In this document: piece by piece, positions 1-11,507 of the stretch
Position numbering within the stretch: position 1 is the first letter of the stretch
Layout: every line of letters starts with the position of its first letter
Assembly (NCBI GenBank): GCA_034769895.1
Contig: CM068373.1
Coordinates: forward strand, 202,596,134 to 202,660,133
DNA: 64,000 bases
Origin: Magicicada septendecula
Lineage: Eukaryota; Arthropoda; Insecta; Hemiptera; Cicadidae
Direction of reading: 5' to 3'
The notes under the pieces: model-generated
What the model was told of the DNA's origin: nothing
Databases searched by the model: none
What the model saw: only the letters and a program-made list of their open reading frames with translations
Made by a program: the position numbers and the translations under genes

Positions 1-1192
1 TCTTCGTAAATAGCTGTGACCCCCGTTTAAAATTAATTTTCGCGTGTTTATATAACATAGAAGAATAGAAAAAAAAATATTTCACTTTAAGATTGTATGG
101 TGTGGCACAGGTAAAAATTAACCAAATTGAATTGTAGTTAATCAGGTTAACGACAATTTGAAATGACAAATGAATTTATTACAGTTGTTACAAATGAAAA
201 CAAGAAAATTATGAAGCTCACTATATTATTATTGAAACAATTTATTATATAATTTGTATTGAACTGAACTAAAGCAAATAAAAACTTTTTGTAGACTTCC
301 AAAATCAAATAAAACTTTCAGATTCTGAACACTTTTTGTTTAGACATTATTGTCAGTAATGTTTTATGTATGTAATACCCATTTTTACTTAAGTCAGTGT
401 GTTTAATTTAAAGGCAGTGCAGTTCAGCTTGTACAGTAACAGTAAGGGAGCCATGTTATGTTGTGCATGAAATAGCTTCATGGCGAGGGGGCATAAAGTA
501 GTTTTATAGTTTCTTGTAAGAAATTTATTTTCAAAACGGATTGTGTATAATATTTCTGGTTTGGCCAGTACTGTATTGTATTAAGCCAATACATGACATT
601 AGATATTATTAAAATATACAAAGCAAACTAAAAATCTGTTACATAAATGTGTATGTTAACCAACTACTGAATATTATTATGTGGCCATGCACAGCCATAA
701 CAAACAGTTCAACATAAACATAATATGATTGCAAAGTGGATATCCCTATTTTCACTAGCCTATGTTAAATTCTGAAAATTGAGATGCATTTTTCAAAGAA
801 ATAACAAAATATAATTTTGTTTTTAATCCTACAATATCTTTCATATAACCTCAGTATTAAAACTTGGGAATGCACAAGAAATTCAGATTTGGTGCTCTTT
901 CACTTTGCCATTCATAGCTGATGTTAAGATGTCCTTCCCGTACCAACAAACAAATGTTGCCAATTCTTATCGGCTTACACAAATATCTCTTTTCAGTGAT
1001 ATAACACATCGCGTTTTGGATCTGTCAGCGGTTTTTTATGTGGTTTGTTTTAGTAATGTGTTATTTGGCTGTCAGAAATTATATCAGTGACATGAATATC
1101 ATTAATGTTACCCTTCATGTTACTGGAAAACTCTTCAAAGTGGTCTCAGCAGATCATGAATTCAATCAGTCCCAGTTCTCCTTTTTATATGC
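1..1192. other. AT-rich sequence, no gene seen
   Basis: AT-rich, with no open frame of convincing composition, no recognised repeat family and no clear splice-bounded coding segment. The short open frames between 905 and 1244 have no family features. It could be intergenic sequence or an upstream intron of the gene whose exons begin at 5391. Confidence 0.5.
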
Positions 1193-1652
1193 AGTGTACA
1201 TACCTGCCAACTTTTACGGTTTTTGCGTAAAATTTACGGAATAGCGTGTGTTTTACGGCTTTACGGATGAACTACGATATTTTACGATTTTACGTACGAA
1301 GACCTTATTTTCAAAATTCGCGCCAGAACGAGCTTCCGCATGCTACCGTTACATGTTGTGTGACCATCGATATAATATATTATCTCGATGTGTGTGACCC
1401 GTGAGTATTCGATACATCGCATTTTCCGGTCGTTACAGTTTTCGACCATGAATACATTCCTATATGAATACAATGCTTTCCGGCTGAAATGCAGTCGTTC
1501 TATATCGATATATTTGAGTTGCGAGATCGACTAGTTGGTTCGCAAGTCGCTCCGATTGAAGCGTGGTTAAAGTATTCTTTGTTTCGCTGACTTGGCGTGG
1601 TTGGATGCAAGTTACGTAGCTGAGATTGTATATTATAGTTACGGAATAACGT

Positions 1653-1950
1653 GTGAATTGCGCTTGTTGCATTTTCTTCGTGTTTTACGCAACGTGTTGG
1701 GAAGTCAAGGTTGTGCTGGAATTGTTTTTAAAGAAATCGTGAATTGTGCTCGTCGCTTGTTTATCTTCATTTTATTTGCACCATGTGTTTGGAAGCTGAG
1801 AATATGTTGTGTTGTAATTGGGGAAAGACCTTGTGAATCGTGCTCATCGTTTATTTTGCATCGTATTTTTCTCGACGCGTTGGGAAGTTGAGGTTATGCT
1901 GCAAGTTTGAAGAAAACGTGAATTGTGTTTGTCGCTTTATGACTGTGTTG
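1653..1950 (+). repeat. imperfect tandem repeat, 85-94 bp period, in hAT leader
   Basis: The phrase GTGAATTG (or GTGAATCG) recurs at 1653, 1739, 1833 and 1918, each time followed by similar text such as GCTCGTCGCTT and GTTGGGAAG. This gives about 3.5 copies just upstream of the transposase start at 1964. It lies in the 5' untranslated part of the hAT element and may be a leader or transposase-binding array. Confidence 0.7.
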
Positions 1951-1963
1951 TTTATCAGAAATC

Positions 1964-4088
1964 ATGAGTGAATCCACGAAAAAACAGTATTTTCAGGTGT
2001 TCAGGGAATCCTATTCTTTGGAATTCCCATGCATCTTGAAATCCAGAAAAGGAGAAAAATTTGCGTTTTGTACCATGTGTGCGTGTGATATTAATATAGC
2101 ACATGGCGGCAAAAACGACATTACAAATCATATTAAGTGTGCTAAACATCTCAGTAATTTGAAGTCAAAGGCAGAGAATCAGAAAATACATAGTTTCTTT
2201 ACCAAAGCTGGACATAGTAATTACAATGTTATTCAAGCCGAGTGTTTGTTTACTTCTTTTCTAATAGAGCACAACATACCACTGGCTGCAGCTGATCATG
2301 CAGGAGCCTTGTTCAGAAGGATGTTCCCTACATCGGAAATTGCTAAAACGTATGGCTGTGGTCGCACGAAAACAACGTGTGTTTTGAATGAAATGGCACG
2401 TTGTACAACCCAAGAAATTGTCACACGTCTACAGAATGGACCATTTTGTTTGTCCACAGATGGGAAGCAATGACACTAGTTCGAAGCTGTATCCGATAGT
2501 GGTTACATTTTATGATGCTGTGCAAGAAAATGTTACAAGTAGTGTACTATCGGTACCAGCATTGGAAGGAGATTCGACTGGACGCAACATTGGTAAGCTG
2601 CTACTATCGCAATTGGAATTCCACAAAATACCAATTAAAAACTGTCTTGCATTCTGTTCGGACAATGCTCCTGTTATGATTGGACAGAAAAACGGAGTTC
2701 TTGCAGTTCTGAAAGAAGCTCATGCAGATATTTTTGGCATTGGTTGCAGCTGCCATCTCATTAATTTAGCTGCTGAGAAAGCTGCAGCAAGTTCACCACT
2801 CAGAATCGATGAGATTCTTGTTGACCTTTTCTATTACCTGGAGAAGAGTGCCAAGAGAAAAAACGGCTTCAGAAATTTCAAAGTTTGCATGGAAAAGAAA
2901 TTGTTGAAGCACGTGTGATCAAGATGGCTATCCTTAGGCAGGTGTTTAGACATTATTAGATCAGTGGGATCCACTTCTTTCGTTTTTCAAGGATGAAGTA
3001 GTGAGTGCTCCAAACGTTTCTGCCAGTTTGTCATTCTTCACCATTCCTAAAGCAGGCCGCAGTAGATCTGATGACAACCAGAAAAAGAGACTTCTCGATT
3101 GCTCCTCCTCATCTGAAGCCAAAAGAATGGCACATTCTTCCAAATGTGACACGCCAGTTCTGCGAAACGTGAATCCCACTACATCTCGCGAAGAAAAGCT
3201 GTTCATGTTTCTTTCTTCGGACCTTAACAAGGCTATTTGCACTTTTCTGCATGTGACTATCCCATCATTTGAAAGAGTTAATACAGTCCTTCAGAGTGCT
3301 TCCCCGCATATTCACATATTATTCGACTTAATGATGGATCTGTTGAAACAGACGCTCACTAAGTTTGTGAAACCATTAAAGGCTCTGCATTGCTTGATGT
3401 CCAGTATCACCCTATCCAGAACCAGAAAGCTGATGAGGAATTGACTGTTGGCATTCAAACCCAGAACTTGGTTAAGACGCTGAAAGATGAAGACAAATCT
3501 CTATTTTTTTCGTCTGTCAGAAACTATTTCTGTACTGCCTGTGATTACATGGTCAATAAGTTCCCTTTCAGGAGTGATGTCCTGAAGCATGCACAGGTTG
3601 CAAAACTTGACAGCATCGAAGAAGCTCAGTTTTCTTCCGTTGATTTCTTTTTGGAGAAATTTCCCATTATTCTGTTGTGGAAAGGAAATGAAACAAGAGA
3701 TGATGCTGTCAATGAACTCCAAATGCAGTTTGCAGCCCTTCAGATAGATGACTTGTCTTCTGTTGAAGGTAAACAGGGTTCGATTGTTTCTAAATGGGCT
3801 CAGGTGTCAAACATCCTTGAAGCTGATGGACATCATTAATTTGACAGAATCTCTAGATTCATGTTGTCTATTCTTACAATACCGCATAGTAATGCAGAAT
3901 GCGAGCAGATTTTTAGCCTAGTTAAGAAGAATAGGACTCAGTTCAGGTCATCTATGTCCATTGGAACTCTAGAAGCCATTTCCATTTTGAAGATGAACAG
4001 TTTTGAACCATGTCATAAAAGCACTTTTTCTAAAGACTTTTTAAAGAAAGCTAAACAAGCTACAAGTTTATCCCTTAAATCGGACTAA
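1964..4088 (+). pseudogene. hAT transposase with BED-type zinc finger, disrupted
   Basis: The start at 1964 (MSESTKK) opens a frame with a BED-like finger around residues 35-65 (FCTMC ... HIKCAKH). The catalytic part follows: a TDG-type first acidic motif near 2460, then FCSDNAPV and a CHLINLA motif near 2650-2770. The C-terminal hAT dimerisation region (SNAECEQIFS, RSSMS) lies at 3885-3970. Breaks seen: an extra G in the GGG near 2461-2464 shifts the frame inside the first catalytic motif; a TGA at 2916-2918 replaces a probable Cys codon before RWLSLG; frame changes near 2950 and 3400; and a stop near 3838 before the dimerisation segment. A multi-lesion transposase pseudogene. Superfamily assignment is firm, subfamily is not. 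Confidence 0.9.
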
Positions 4089-4379
4089 AGGAAGTGCATG
4101 TGATTGTAAATAATATAAGTAACTTCAGTGTACTGTATATAATTATCTTTTTTGTTTGAAGTGCAGCAAGATACTCTTTTCTGCAAAATTTTCTTCGGTT
4201 GTGTGCATAGCCTACGAATAACGTTGGGTAAGTGGATTTCATTGATAAATTTTACAAGTACTTGTGGTCGTTTAATTCACGTTAAATATTTTGTCCTTTA
4301 GAATATTGTATTAATGCTATAGAACTCTAATTATCTGAAGTGAAAAATATGCATCCATTTTGTGTTGTTAAACTGCATT

Positions 4380-4442
4380 TTGACGCGCGGGTTCTTGCGT
4401 GTTTCGACGCGCGGGTTCGGACGTATTTTGACACGTGGGATT
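4380..4442 (+). repeat. short tandem motif near right hAT end
   Basis: GACGCGCGGGTT occurs twice in a row with a third degenerate copy (GACACGTGGGAT), period about 24 bp. It sits just inside the right inverted repeat, where hAT transposases usually bind subterminal motifs. Binding is inferred. Confidence 0.6.
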
Positions 4443-4486
4443 TTTACTGATTGGCCTTTTGGATAGTTGGCAGGTATGAGTGTACA

Positions 4487-5390
4487 AACTATGAAATATT
4501 GTTCCATTGTCCATTATAGTGTTTCCAGTCATTAAAAATTACAATTTCTACACGATTTCTAATATTATTTGTCAGAGATTTTCTGTTTAAGACCAGATTA
4601 AATTAACTGCACCCTGAAAGCTATAAATAAGATGAAACGCGTCTTCAGACTAGATAAAGGAGAACAAATATTTCAACTCTTTAAATCTGTCAAACGCTTC
4701 AAACTTCCATTGTAAACAACAGTTTGCTAGTAGTATTGCAGTGTATTCCCACAGCTGTCAATTTGGAAGTTATGTGAAACAGAGTATACTGTGTAACTTC
4801 TGCAAACATTTTGACTCTGAGGTTTCATAAAAATTTTAGCATTCAATTAATAAGCATTTGTTGTTTCCTTTTAAAAATAATTATAAAATTATGTCAAAAG
4901 TCTTATAATTTCTGGTAAATAGGAATTTAAAAACAAAGTGTCAAAATAAGTAACATGGTATGACGAACTGATAAAAAAAAATTGTGGACACATGTTTGTA
5001 TGGCTTCAAAGAAAAGTGTACATTTATGGGGAAAACATTTTCCAGGAATCATCAGTATAGTTAGCACTGTAGGCTGAATGCTCTTCTGTACGTTAGCTCA
5101 TTCCAATTACATATGCAGAAGTAATGTGACTTTTCCTCTACATAAGTGGTCTCGGTATGTCATTTCAACCAAGAACACTTTATTGTATTAAATGAAGTAC
5201 CTTGCCCAGACTAAGATATGGCATCCTCATTGGTTAAACTGAGTTCTGACAATGGGAAGACATTATTTATTAATAAACATATGTGCATTTAATCTAAAAG
5301 TGTCCTTAATCGGATGTTATTCTTGTGCTAACTTGTGAGTGATGTAGATTTAGTCTTCATAGACTGCCAACTTGTTTTCATTTGTTTCAG
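4487..5390. other. noncoding, probable intron or upstream region
   Basis: AT-rich with no recognised repeat. It ends in a pyrimidine-rich tract and CAG (5381-5390), a good 3' splice site for the exon that follows. Confidence 0.5.
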
Positions 5391-5452
5391 GTGTTAACAA
5401 GATCAATTTATCTATCGTCTGACAAATGGAAGAGATCAAATTTGAGTACAAG
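5391..5452 (+). CDS. candidate first coding exon, acidic zinc-finger-like gene
   Basis: A strong acceptor (TTTGTTTCAG) precedes 5391 and a donor (AAG then GTATAAAG) follows 5452. Within the exon an ATG at 5426 opens MEEIKFEYK, ending in phase 0 at the donor; the bases before it would be 5' untranslated. The short acidic start with an IKxE-like motif resembles first coding exons of insect C2H2 zinc-finger genes, but no zinc finger is present in this window. The joined frame with the next three exons is the main support. The donor is weaker than consensus. Confidence 0.5.
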
Positions 5453-6346
5453 GTATAAAGTTTAAAAATAAAAGTATATTTTTTGCTGTTTAATGTATAT
5501 GCATTAAATTGATACACGTATTATATACATGCATCTTATACACACATTCATTTCTTATATTAATAATAGTTTATTTATCGTCATATTGGTTTGTAATTAA
5601 TTGCTGTACAGAATATGAATTATACATGTATTCTTTTGTGTAGGGTTCGCATTGACAATATGCATTTTCCATAACCTCCTAACTTTCAAGCAATTCTCTT
5701 CCTCCCTCGTCCAATTTAAACTTGTAGTCTGTTTGTTAGTTGCAAAGTAGCTTTAAAACTTTTTTTTTTATCTGCCAGTCCTCTGTCTTTGTGTTGGCCA
5801 ATTATGTCAACATCTCATACTATTCTATCATCACTCATTCTCTTTTGTTGTCCACTCTGGTAGTCCTGTCCTCTGCAAGTCTTCCTGGTATTCTCCTGAA
5901 CTCCATACTTGTGACATCTCATTTCGCTGTTTTGACTTGCATTGTCTCACTCCCAGTTTCTGCAGAATACATCAGTATTAGATGTATTATATATCTTATG
6001 CTATAGCCTACCTTATATGTATTATTATATGTCTAAAAGTCAATAATAGACATATAATTGATGTACATATTCAAACCTTTGTGTTTTGTCTCAAATGTTT
6101 GTTAGCCAGATAGTACTAACTGACTATTCTATGAGTGATGATGACTTGCATTTGAATTTTTTATCTGACCACCCGCTCGTGTGCCAAGTGGGGGGGGGTC
6201 CAAAATTCACTATTTATTGTTGTAAGCCCACTTTTAATGGTGTAACCATTAGCTATACAATTGCTTCATTCAGATTTTATGTACACGACCTACCCATTCG
6301 TGGGGAGTGAGGTTAACCGTTCTTACTAACCCACTGCTCTCAAGAT
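5453..6346. other. intron sequence with no recognised repeat
   Basis: AT-rich spacer between the candidate first exon and the Tc1-like element. A CT-rich stretch (5690-5965) has an open frame on the plus strand but reads more like an old LINE tail on the minus strand. I could not assign it. Confidence 0.4.
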
Positions 6347-6348
6347 TA

Positions 6349-7704
6349 CAGTACTGTGCGAATTAATGTGAACACAAGTAATAATTTGTAAAAAACAACA
6401 TTTATTAGTTATAGACGAAGAAAAAAGAGAAAAGAGTACAATTTAAATTGTTTTAATAGGAAATATGTCCTCCCTTGGCTTTTATAACTTCAACTCGTTT
6501 TGGCATAGAATCAACAAGTTTTTTACAGTTTTCTGATATTTACTGGTCTCGAAACCATGTGTGGATTACAGCCTCAGTCAGTTTTGTTTTTGTTGTGCAA
6601 TCTATTCTACGAAGTCTAGCTTTTACAATAGCCCACAGATTTTCAATCGGATTAAGGTCCGGTGAGTTTCCTGGCCATTCAAGGCATGATATCTTTTTGT
6701 CCTTGAAATATTTCATCATGATCTTGGACACGTGACATGGAGCCGAATCTTGTTGAAAAACTGCTTGACCGTTGGCATCAACGTTTCTTAGTTCAGCTTC
6801 CAATCTGTGTTCTAGCAAGTCTCTGTATTTTTGCGAGTTCATCATGCCTTTGATCGGCACAAGGCATCCGGTACCTTTATAAGAAAAGCAGCCCCAGAAC
6901 ATCTTCTTTAATGGATGTTTAACTGTTTGATCAATATGAGCTGTCGTAAGTTTTTCGTTGTCACTTTTTCTAATGAAACGAGATCGCTGTCCTTGTACCA
7001 AAAAATGGCTCTCATCTGAGAACAACACTTTTCTCCAATCTTCAACAGTCCAGCTCACATATATTTTTGCCCAATCATATCGTTTTGTCATCATAGCAGC
7101 AGTCAATAACTGTTTTTTTTTAGGTCTGACTGTTTTTCTTCCTCCTTCTATAAGTCGTTTTTGTACGGTGGAGTCATGAACAATAACTCCAGCATGTGCT
7201 AAGTCTTGCTGAAGTTCTTGGCTGGTTTTCCTAGGGTTTAATTTACTTTCCCTTATTAAAAAAGCTTCATCCCTTGCTGTTGTCTTTCTTTTCCTTCCAC
7301 ATTTCCCTTTTCTGTTAACTTCAATCGTCCCAGTGTCCCTTTTTGCTTCAAAATCTTGTTGACAGCTCCTAAACTCACACCACACTCCTTGGCAATATCT
7401 CTTTGAGTCATTGATGTGTGTACACTCAAAGTAACAATTTTAGTGCGCTTTTTGGGAGTAATATCATTCTTCAAAAATAAAAATCAAATAAAGCCTTAGT
7501 TTAGCTTACTTCAGCAAAAACACAATAATTCTAAAAAAAAAAACAATGCAACGCGTCTGTAGCTTGCTATGTCTCATTACTCACTGACTGTCAGAACAGC
7601 AAAACAAAATGGCCACTACTTTGACATAAAAGTGTTGCCAACTGTGAAAAAAAAAGTAAAATTGCGATAATTATGATGTGTTCACATTAATTCGCACAAT
7701 ACTG
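6349..7704 (-). mobile_element. Tc1-like DNA transposon, almost complete
   Basis: Near-perfect terminal inverted repeats of about 29 bp: 6349 onward reads CAGTACTGTGCGAATTAATG, and the right end at 7704 is its complement with one mismatch. TA dinucleotides flank it (6347-6348 and 7705-7706), the target duplication of the Tc1/mariner superfamily. Length 1356 bp. It sits between the first and second candidate exons of the plus-strand gene, opposite in orientation. The single gene inside has only two visible lesions. Confidence 0.95.
6453..7474 (-). pseudogene. Tc1-like transposase, DD34E type, two lesions
   Basis: Reading starts at 7474 (MKNDITPKK) with an N-terminal paired-type helix-turn-helix (TQRDIAKECGVSLGAVNKI) and a basic GRKRKT segment. 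The catalytic core shows SDESHF (first Asp), QQDSAPCHVSK (second Asp) and PDLNPIENLW (Glu). The C terminus is the family-typical KLVDSMPKRVE ... KGGHISY, ending at 6453. A frameshift lies near 7320-7340, between the helix-turn-helix and the GRKRK segment, and an in-frame TAA at 6540-6542 cuts off the last 28 residues. Cuts and pastes DNA at TA sites when intact; here inactive. Confidence 0.93.
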
Positions 7705-8059
7705 TAGTTATAAACAAGTCAGTTAATCACACAGTAGGCATGCTGCTTTTAACTGTATAATTAACAAACTATTAATATAGAAAGTGTGTTAATTACACTA
7801 CAGTAGACAGTAGATAATTAATTACATTTGACTTACTTAAATTGTTATCTTACTGTAATGTCATTAAATTTCATATCACCTCATCATAACTAATAATCTT
7901 TAATGCAACAATATATGATTGAAATCCATTTGAAACATGGCTTTTCGTAGATAAGACCATTTATCCTTTCATATACCTTACAGGTATATACTATGGCAAT
8001 TTGAAAAGTTCATGACCTAATAATAAAAGACATATCAGTATTTTTTCGTTTTGGAATCA

Positions 8060-8350
8060 CTTTTTATATTTCAGCATAGTCTCAATGTAGTTGAACACAT
8101 TTGGTTTAGTGCTGCTCCAGTGCTTTTATCCCATTCAGAAGTTTGATTGTTCTAGGTTCTATGATAACCATTTACTGCCGCTTTCAGTCATCTCCAGAAA
8201 AATCCCTCCCTCCCCAGGGAATTTCTGAGTTTTGGGAGTAATTAAAATTAAATGGCGCTAAATCAGGCGAGTAAGTGTGATGTTGCAGCAGATTGTATTT
8301 CAGCTCAGCAATTTTTTGCCTTAAAAACAATGCTTGTGTGAGATCTTCCA
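8060..8350 (-). pseudogene. mariner transposase C-terminal remnant
   Basis: Minus-strand translation gives HHTYSPDLAPFNF, matching the mariner HPPYSPDLAPSDF motif that carries the third catalytic Asp. It is followed by EIPWGGRDFSGDD and a degraded TKCVQLH.DYAE tail typical of mariner C termini. Several stops interrupt it. No terminal repeats were found, so only a 5'-truncated scrap remains, in the intron upstream of the exon at 9405. Confidence 0.8.
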
Positions 8351-8639
8351 TATCCTACTACAAAATTATCTATTTAGATACTAAACCTGGCCCTTTTTTA
8401 CAAGTATTTTTATTTATTTGGTCTAAGAGGTTAGACTATGACTTTAATTTTGGCACATCCATGATAATCTCTTAACAACATTCTCTTAGCCACTCAGAAA
8501 TCAAGTCATACCTTTCCAACAGACAAAATTGACTTTCCTTTTTTTTGTTTACTTTTGTTTACATGACTAATTAACAATACTGAAGACCAACATGTTGCTT
8601 TACAGCTGTTCATGCGGTTCTCAGATTCTTAGTATCTTC

Positions 8640-9110
8640 TTCTTCTTTGACTCTTCCTGAACCACCTTCTTTATCTGTGAGACCTTATAATGTCCCACAA
8701 CCGAACAGTCAACCTGGGTACTCTAGTCTCTGCCTTCCTCTGCAGTATTTCCCACTCACTGGATGCCCATCAGCAAAGTCATTACTGGGTCTCAACCAGT
8801 AGTGACTCACCACACTGTCTCATCTTCACAAACCTCTCCATTCACCCATTGTTTCCAGAACCTGTTCATTTTTGTTTTCTAATTACTTTGTCCATCCAGT
8901 ATATTTTTAATATTGTCCTACAGCAGCAGATTTCAAATGCTGTGGTTGTGTCTTTCACTTTTCCCTATTGTCTAGATTTCACATGCAGCTTCTATAATAG
9001 CATGCTGCAAACATATAATTTGAAGAATTACTTCTTAATTTCAATCCAGTATTTGACAGTATCAAATTTGTTTCTCCATTTGGCCTGTGCTCTGACACTG
9101 ATTCCTCTTG
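8640..9110 (-). pseudogene. LINE reverse transcriptase C-terminal remnant
   Basis: Minus-strand frames include CSMLLYGSCMWNL followed by TAFEICCCRTILKIYWMDKV, resembling the VLLYGxETW ... AFEMWCxRRMLKIxWTDxV segment found after the palm of many insect LINE reverse transcriptases. The frame changes between the two motifs and stops are frequent. A dead fragment in the same intron as the mariner scrap. Clade (RTE, CR1 or other) unresolved. Confidence 0.65.
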
Positions 9111-9404
9111 GTTATCTCTACCAGTTTTAATATTTACCTATTTTTGTTCCTGATTCTCCTCTTCCCCCAAATAATTTTTTATAATATTCAATAGTGTTCT
9201 CAATTACCTTGTTTTCTGTGAGTAGAAACCATACCATCAGTAACTCTTAATTCGTATAGTCTTTCCATGAAATGTTATTATGGTCTTGAACATCTTTATG
9301 GTTTCCTTTACAGCCTCTTATAAAACATACTCGTATAATGGTAATGAATTTGTTTAAAAGTAAATTTTAATTCCTTGTTATTTGTAGGATGTTTTAATGG
9401 TCAG

Positions 9405-9446
9405 TATAAAGAAAGAAGCAGATCAGAAGAGGCTGAGACTGAACAG
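9405..9446 (+). CDS. candidate coding exon 2 of the acidic gene
   Basis: Reads YKERSRSEEAETEQ, 42 bases, phase 0 on both sides, with donor CAG|GTAATG at 9446. The acceptor chosen is TCAG at 9401-9404, because only this one keeps the frame from MEEIKFEYK through to the next exon. A more canonical-looking acceptor at 9387 (TTTGTAG) would give a 59-base exon whose good frame starts in phase 1 and does not fit the upstream exon. RNA evidence would settle which is used. Confidence 0.5.
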
Positions 9447-9753
9447 GTAATGTGCATAACCACTAGAGATTTGGATCACATTCGTTTGTAGATCTGTAAT
9501 TAAAAATCAACAGATTACACAAACTGTATCATAGTGTTGTATACATATAAACTACATGAGAATAAGTAACTAGAATCGCAAACTTGTGCTAGCACGCGCG
9601 TGCGCCCACACCATGTAGGTACAGAGTATGAATATTTATTGCAAAAATTGATAGGTGATTCTATATATTTCATATTTGGTATTGATCACCTGTTTATGTA
9701 CTCTATAAATCACTGAGAAGACTAAGTAAATTTTATAATTGTTCAATTTTCAG

Positions 9754-9846
9754 GATATAGTGCCAGTTATAAATTCTGTCCTAAAAGGAGAACTGCATGT
9801 AAAAGAAGAAATCATCAAAGAAGAGAATGAACAGATTGTTGATCAG
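9754..9846 (+). CDS. candidate coding exon 3, acidic with VKEE and IKEE motifs
   Basis: Ninety-three bases, phase 0 at both ends, between TTTTCAG (ends 9753) and CAG|GTATAG. It reads DIVPVINSVLKGEL, then HVKEEIIKEE and NEQIVDQ. VKEE and IKEE fit the psi-K-x-E pattern of SUMO acceptor sites, common in linker exons of insect zinc-finger transcription regulators. All three bases of each border and the open frame support it as real coding sequence. The function of the full protein is not visible here. Confidence 0.65.
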
Positions 9847-9861
9847 GTATAGTACATAGTT

Positions 9862-9911
9862 ATACATTTGTTTATAATGTATATTTGTTTATAATGTATA
9901 AACAAATGTAT
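9862..9911. repeat. short inverted repeat with internal direct repeat
   Basis: ATACATTTGTTTATA (9862-9876) is complementary to 9897-9911, and TTTGTTTATAATGTATA is partly repeated between. It lies 15 bases past the donor of exon 3. Low-complexity AT sequence could produce this by chance or slippage. Confidence 0.5.
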
Positions 9912-10651
9912 AGTTATACAAGCATTTATTGTTATAATGAACAGCATTGTTGTTATTTGTAAACTTATCGGTTAAAACTGTTGGAGACCGTTTGGTGTCC
10001 CATGGAAGTCATTTTTATGTGCACTTACAGTCCATATGATTTAGCCATAACATGTACCAATACCGCATGGCAGGAAATTTGAATTTTATGACGTCAAGGG
10101 TGTGAGTACGACGTGATCATGGTGGGGGTAGAATGTGACTGAAGTAGGGATATCACGTGGCCATGGTGGGAGTACCATGTGACAGGCACCCACCATGTGG
10201 GGGTACCACAGCACTGGTGCGAAGTGTAGTGATTGGTCGGCCATGTTTAATATATGTCACGTCATCATGTAGCAGGATCAGTTGTGATTGGTGTGTTGAA
10301 TGGCAGTAGTCGGTGTGGCCAACATATGATAATTGAGAAGAAAATTCCTTCAGAAGGGAAATCGGTTAAAGAAGGATGTGTGAGGGAAAATTTAGCGTTG
10401 CCACTACCACCAGTGTGTCTACGTCATGGCAGGAAGGGATTTATGTTCCCTTAACAAGTGTATCCAGCGTGTCCATGGCCATCTTGTCCTCTGCTTGTCT
10501 TGATTTAATAGGGCGATGTCATGTGAGGCATAAAATTGTGTAACTTAATGTATACGTGTGTATGACAGAAAATAAAGAGGCCAGTTCCTGGTTTCTTCTT
10601 CTTGTCTTGTTTTTTCTATGCTCATAAATAAGGTTAACGTTCATGCACGTT

Positions 10652-10656
<5 letters not shown>
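9912..10656. other. intron; locally GC-rich stretch without assignment
   Basis: The part from 10070 to 10500 is richer in G and C than its surroundings and repeats ATGGTGGG/CCATGTG-like words. No open frame looks like a known protein. An AATAAAG lies at 10571. Confidence 0.4.

Positions 10657-10690
<34 letters not shown>
10657..10690. repeat. (GT)n microsatellite
   Basis: About 17 uninterrupted GT units. Confidence 0.95.
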
Positions 10691-10692
<2 letters not shown>

Positions 10693-11507
10693 AGTAAAAC
10701 ACTGTGTCTTGACTGCTCTTCACGTTTTTGTTGTCGCAGGTTTTTTTTCTGTGTTCAAAAGTAAGGTTAACCACGCAAATGATTAATGAGTGTTGAGGAA
10801 AAAGAAATGTTTATATGGGTGCGTTGTCTGTCTGTGTAGAGATAAAATGTGTGTGCCTCGGGTAGCCTTTGCTGAAGTGTAGGAAGAACCTTGATGTGTA
10901 TGTGTGCACATAGATTTTGTGTATTGTTATAACCTAACGAAAACAATCATTCTCCTCGCTCACAGTGGGAAACAGCATGTGTGAAATAAAACACGACATC
11001 AGTCATGTGTATAAGTATAATTACACCATCAAAAATGGTACAATAAATATACACAGATACGCATTACATAATGCAATAAAAACACACACACATGCATAAA
11101 GTACCTATAGAATTGTCAGATGGTTTTAACATCAACAGTGAATACGTAACAGACGTCAATGTACAGAATTAGAGAGTTACAAATGAAACCGCTGTAGAAT
11201 GAATACATAGAAAATCACTAGGGCTTACCTTATAGAAAAACAAATGTAAAACTTCATGTTCACATCATATTGAATGATGTAGTAAGTGTGGAACCAAGCT
11301 AAGAAATACTGTCCGCTCTGCTCCATTTCTCGAATACAAATGACCATATAGCAAATCATTTCCTCCTCCACTGCACTTTAACAAGTGCACAACAAGTTAG
11401 GTAAGTTCCAAACAATCTGTGGAAAAATCAACGTATTTTTAGAAACAAGGTAGATTGAGATGCAAAATTAAAGTTTTACAAAGTTATGGGAGTCCCTGTA
11501 CTATGTA
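10691..11507. other. intron sequence, no gene seen
   Basis: AT-rich with scattered GT/CA-rich words. No recognised element or coding segment. Confidence 0.4.

Larger units (their letters stand above)
1201..4478 (+). mobile_element. hAT-superfamily DNA transposon, decayed
   Basis: The ends carry an inverted repeat: TACCTGCCAACT at 1201-1212 and AGTTGGCAGGTATG at 4465-4478. The octamer AGTGTACA flanks both sides (1193-1200 and 4479-4486), the 8-bp duplication expected of hAT insertion. The left end may be read as starting at 1199 (CATACC...), which makes the repeat longer but the duplication only 6 bp. The interior holds one plus-strand transposase broken by frameshifts and a stop. Subterminal zones are repetitive: TTTACG-type motifs at 1213-1310 and GACGCGCGGGTT-type motifs at 4380-4440. 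The decay indicates it can no longer move by itself. Confidence 0.9.

Noticed and set aside
8690..9130. 146-codon plus-strand frame
   Set aside because: It is antisense to a LINE reverse transcriptase remnant and has no features of its own.
9384..9404. Acceptor at 9387 for exon 2
   Set aside because: It looks better as a splice site but puts the exon out of frame with both neighbours. Kept only as an alternative.
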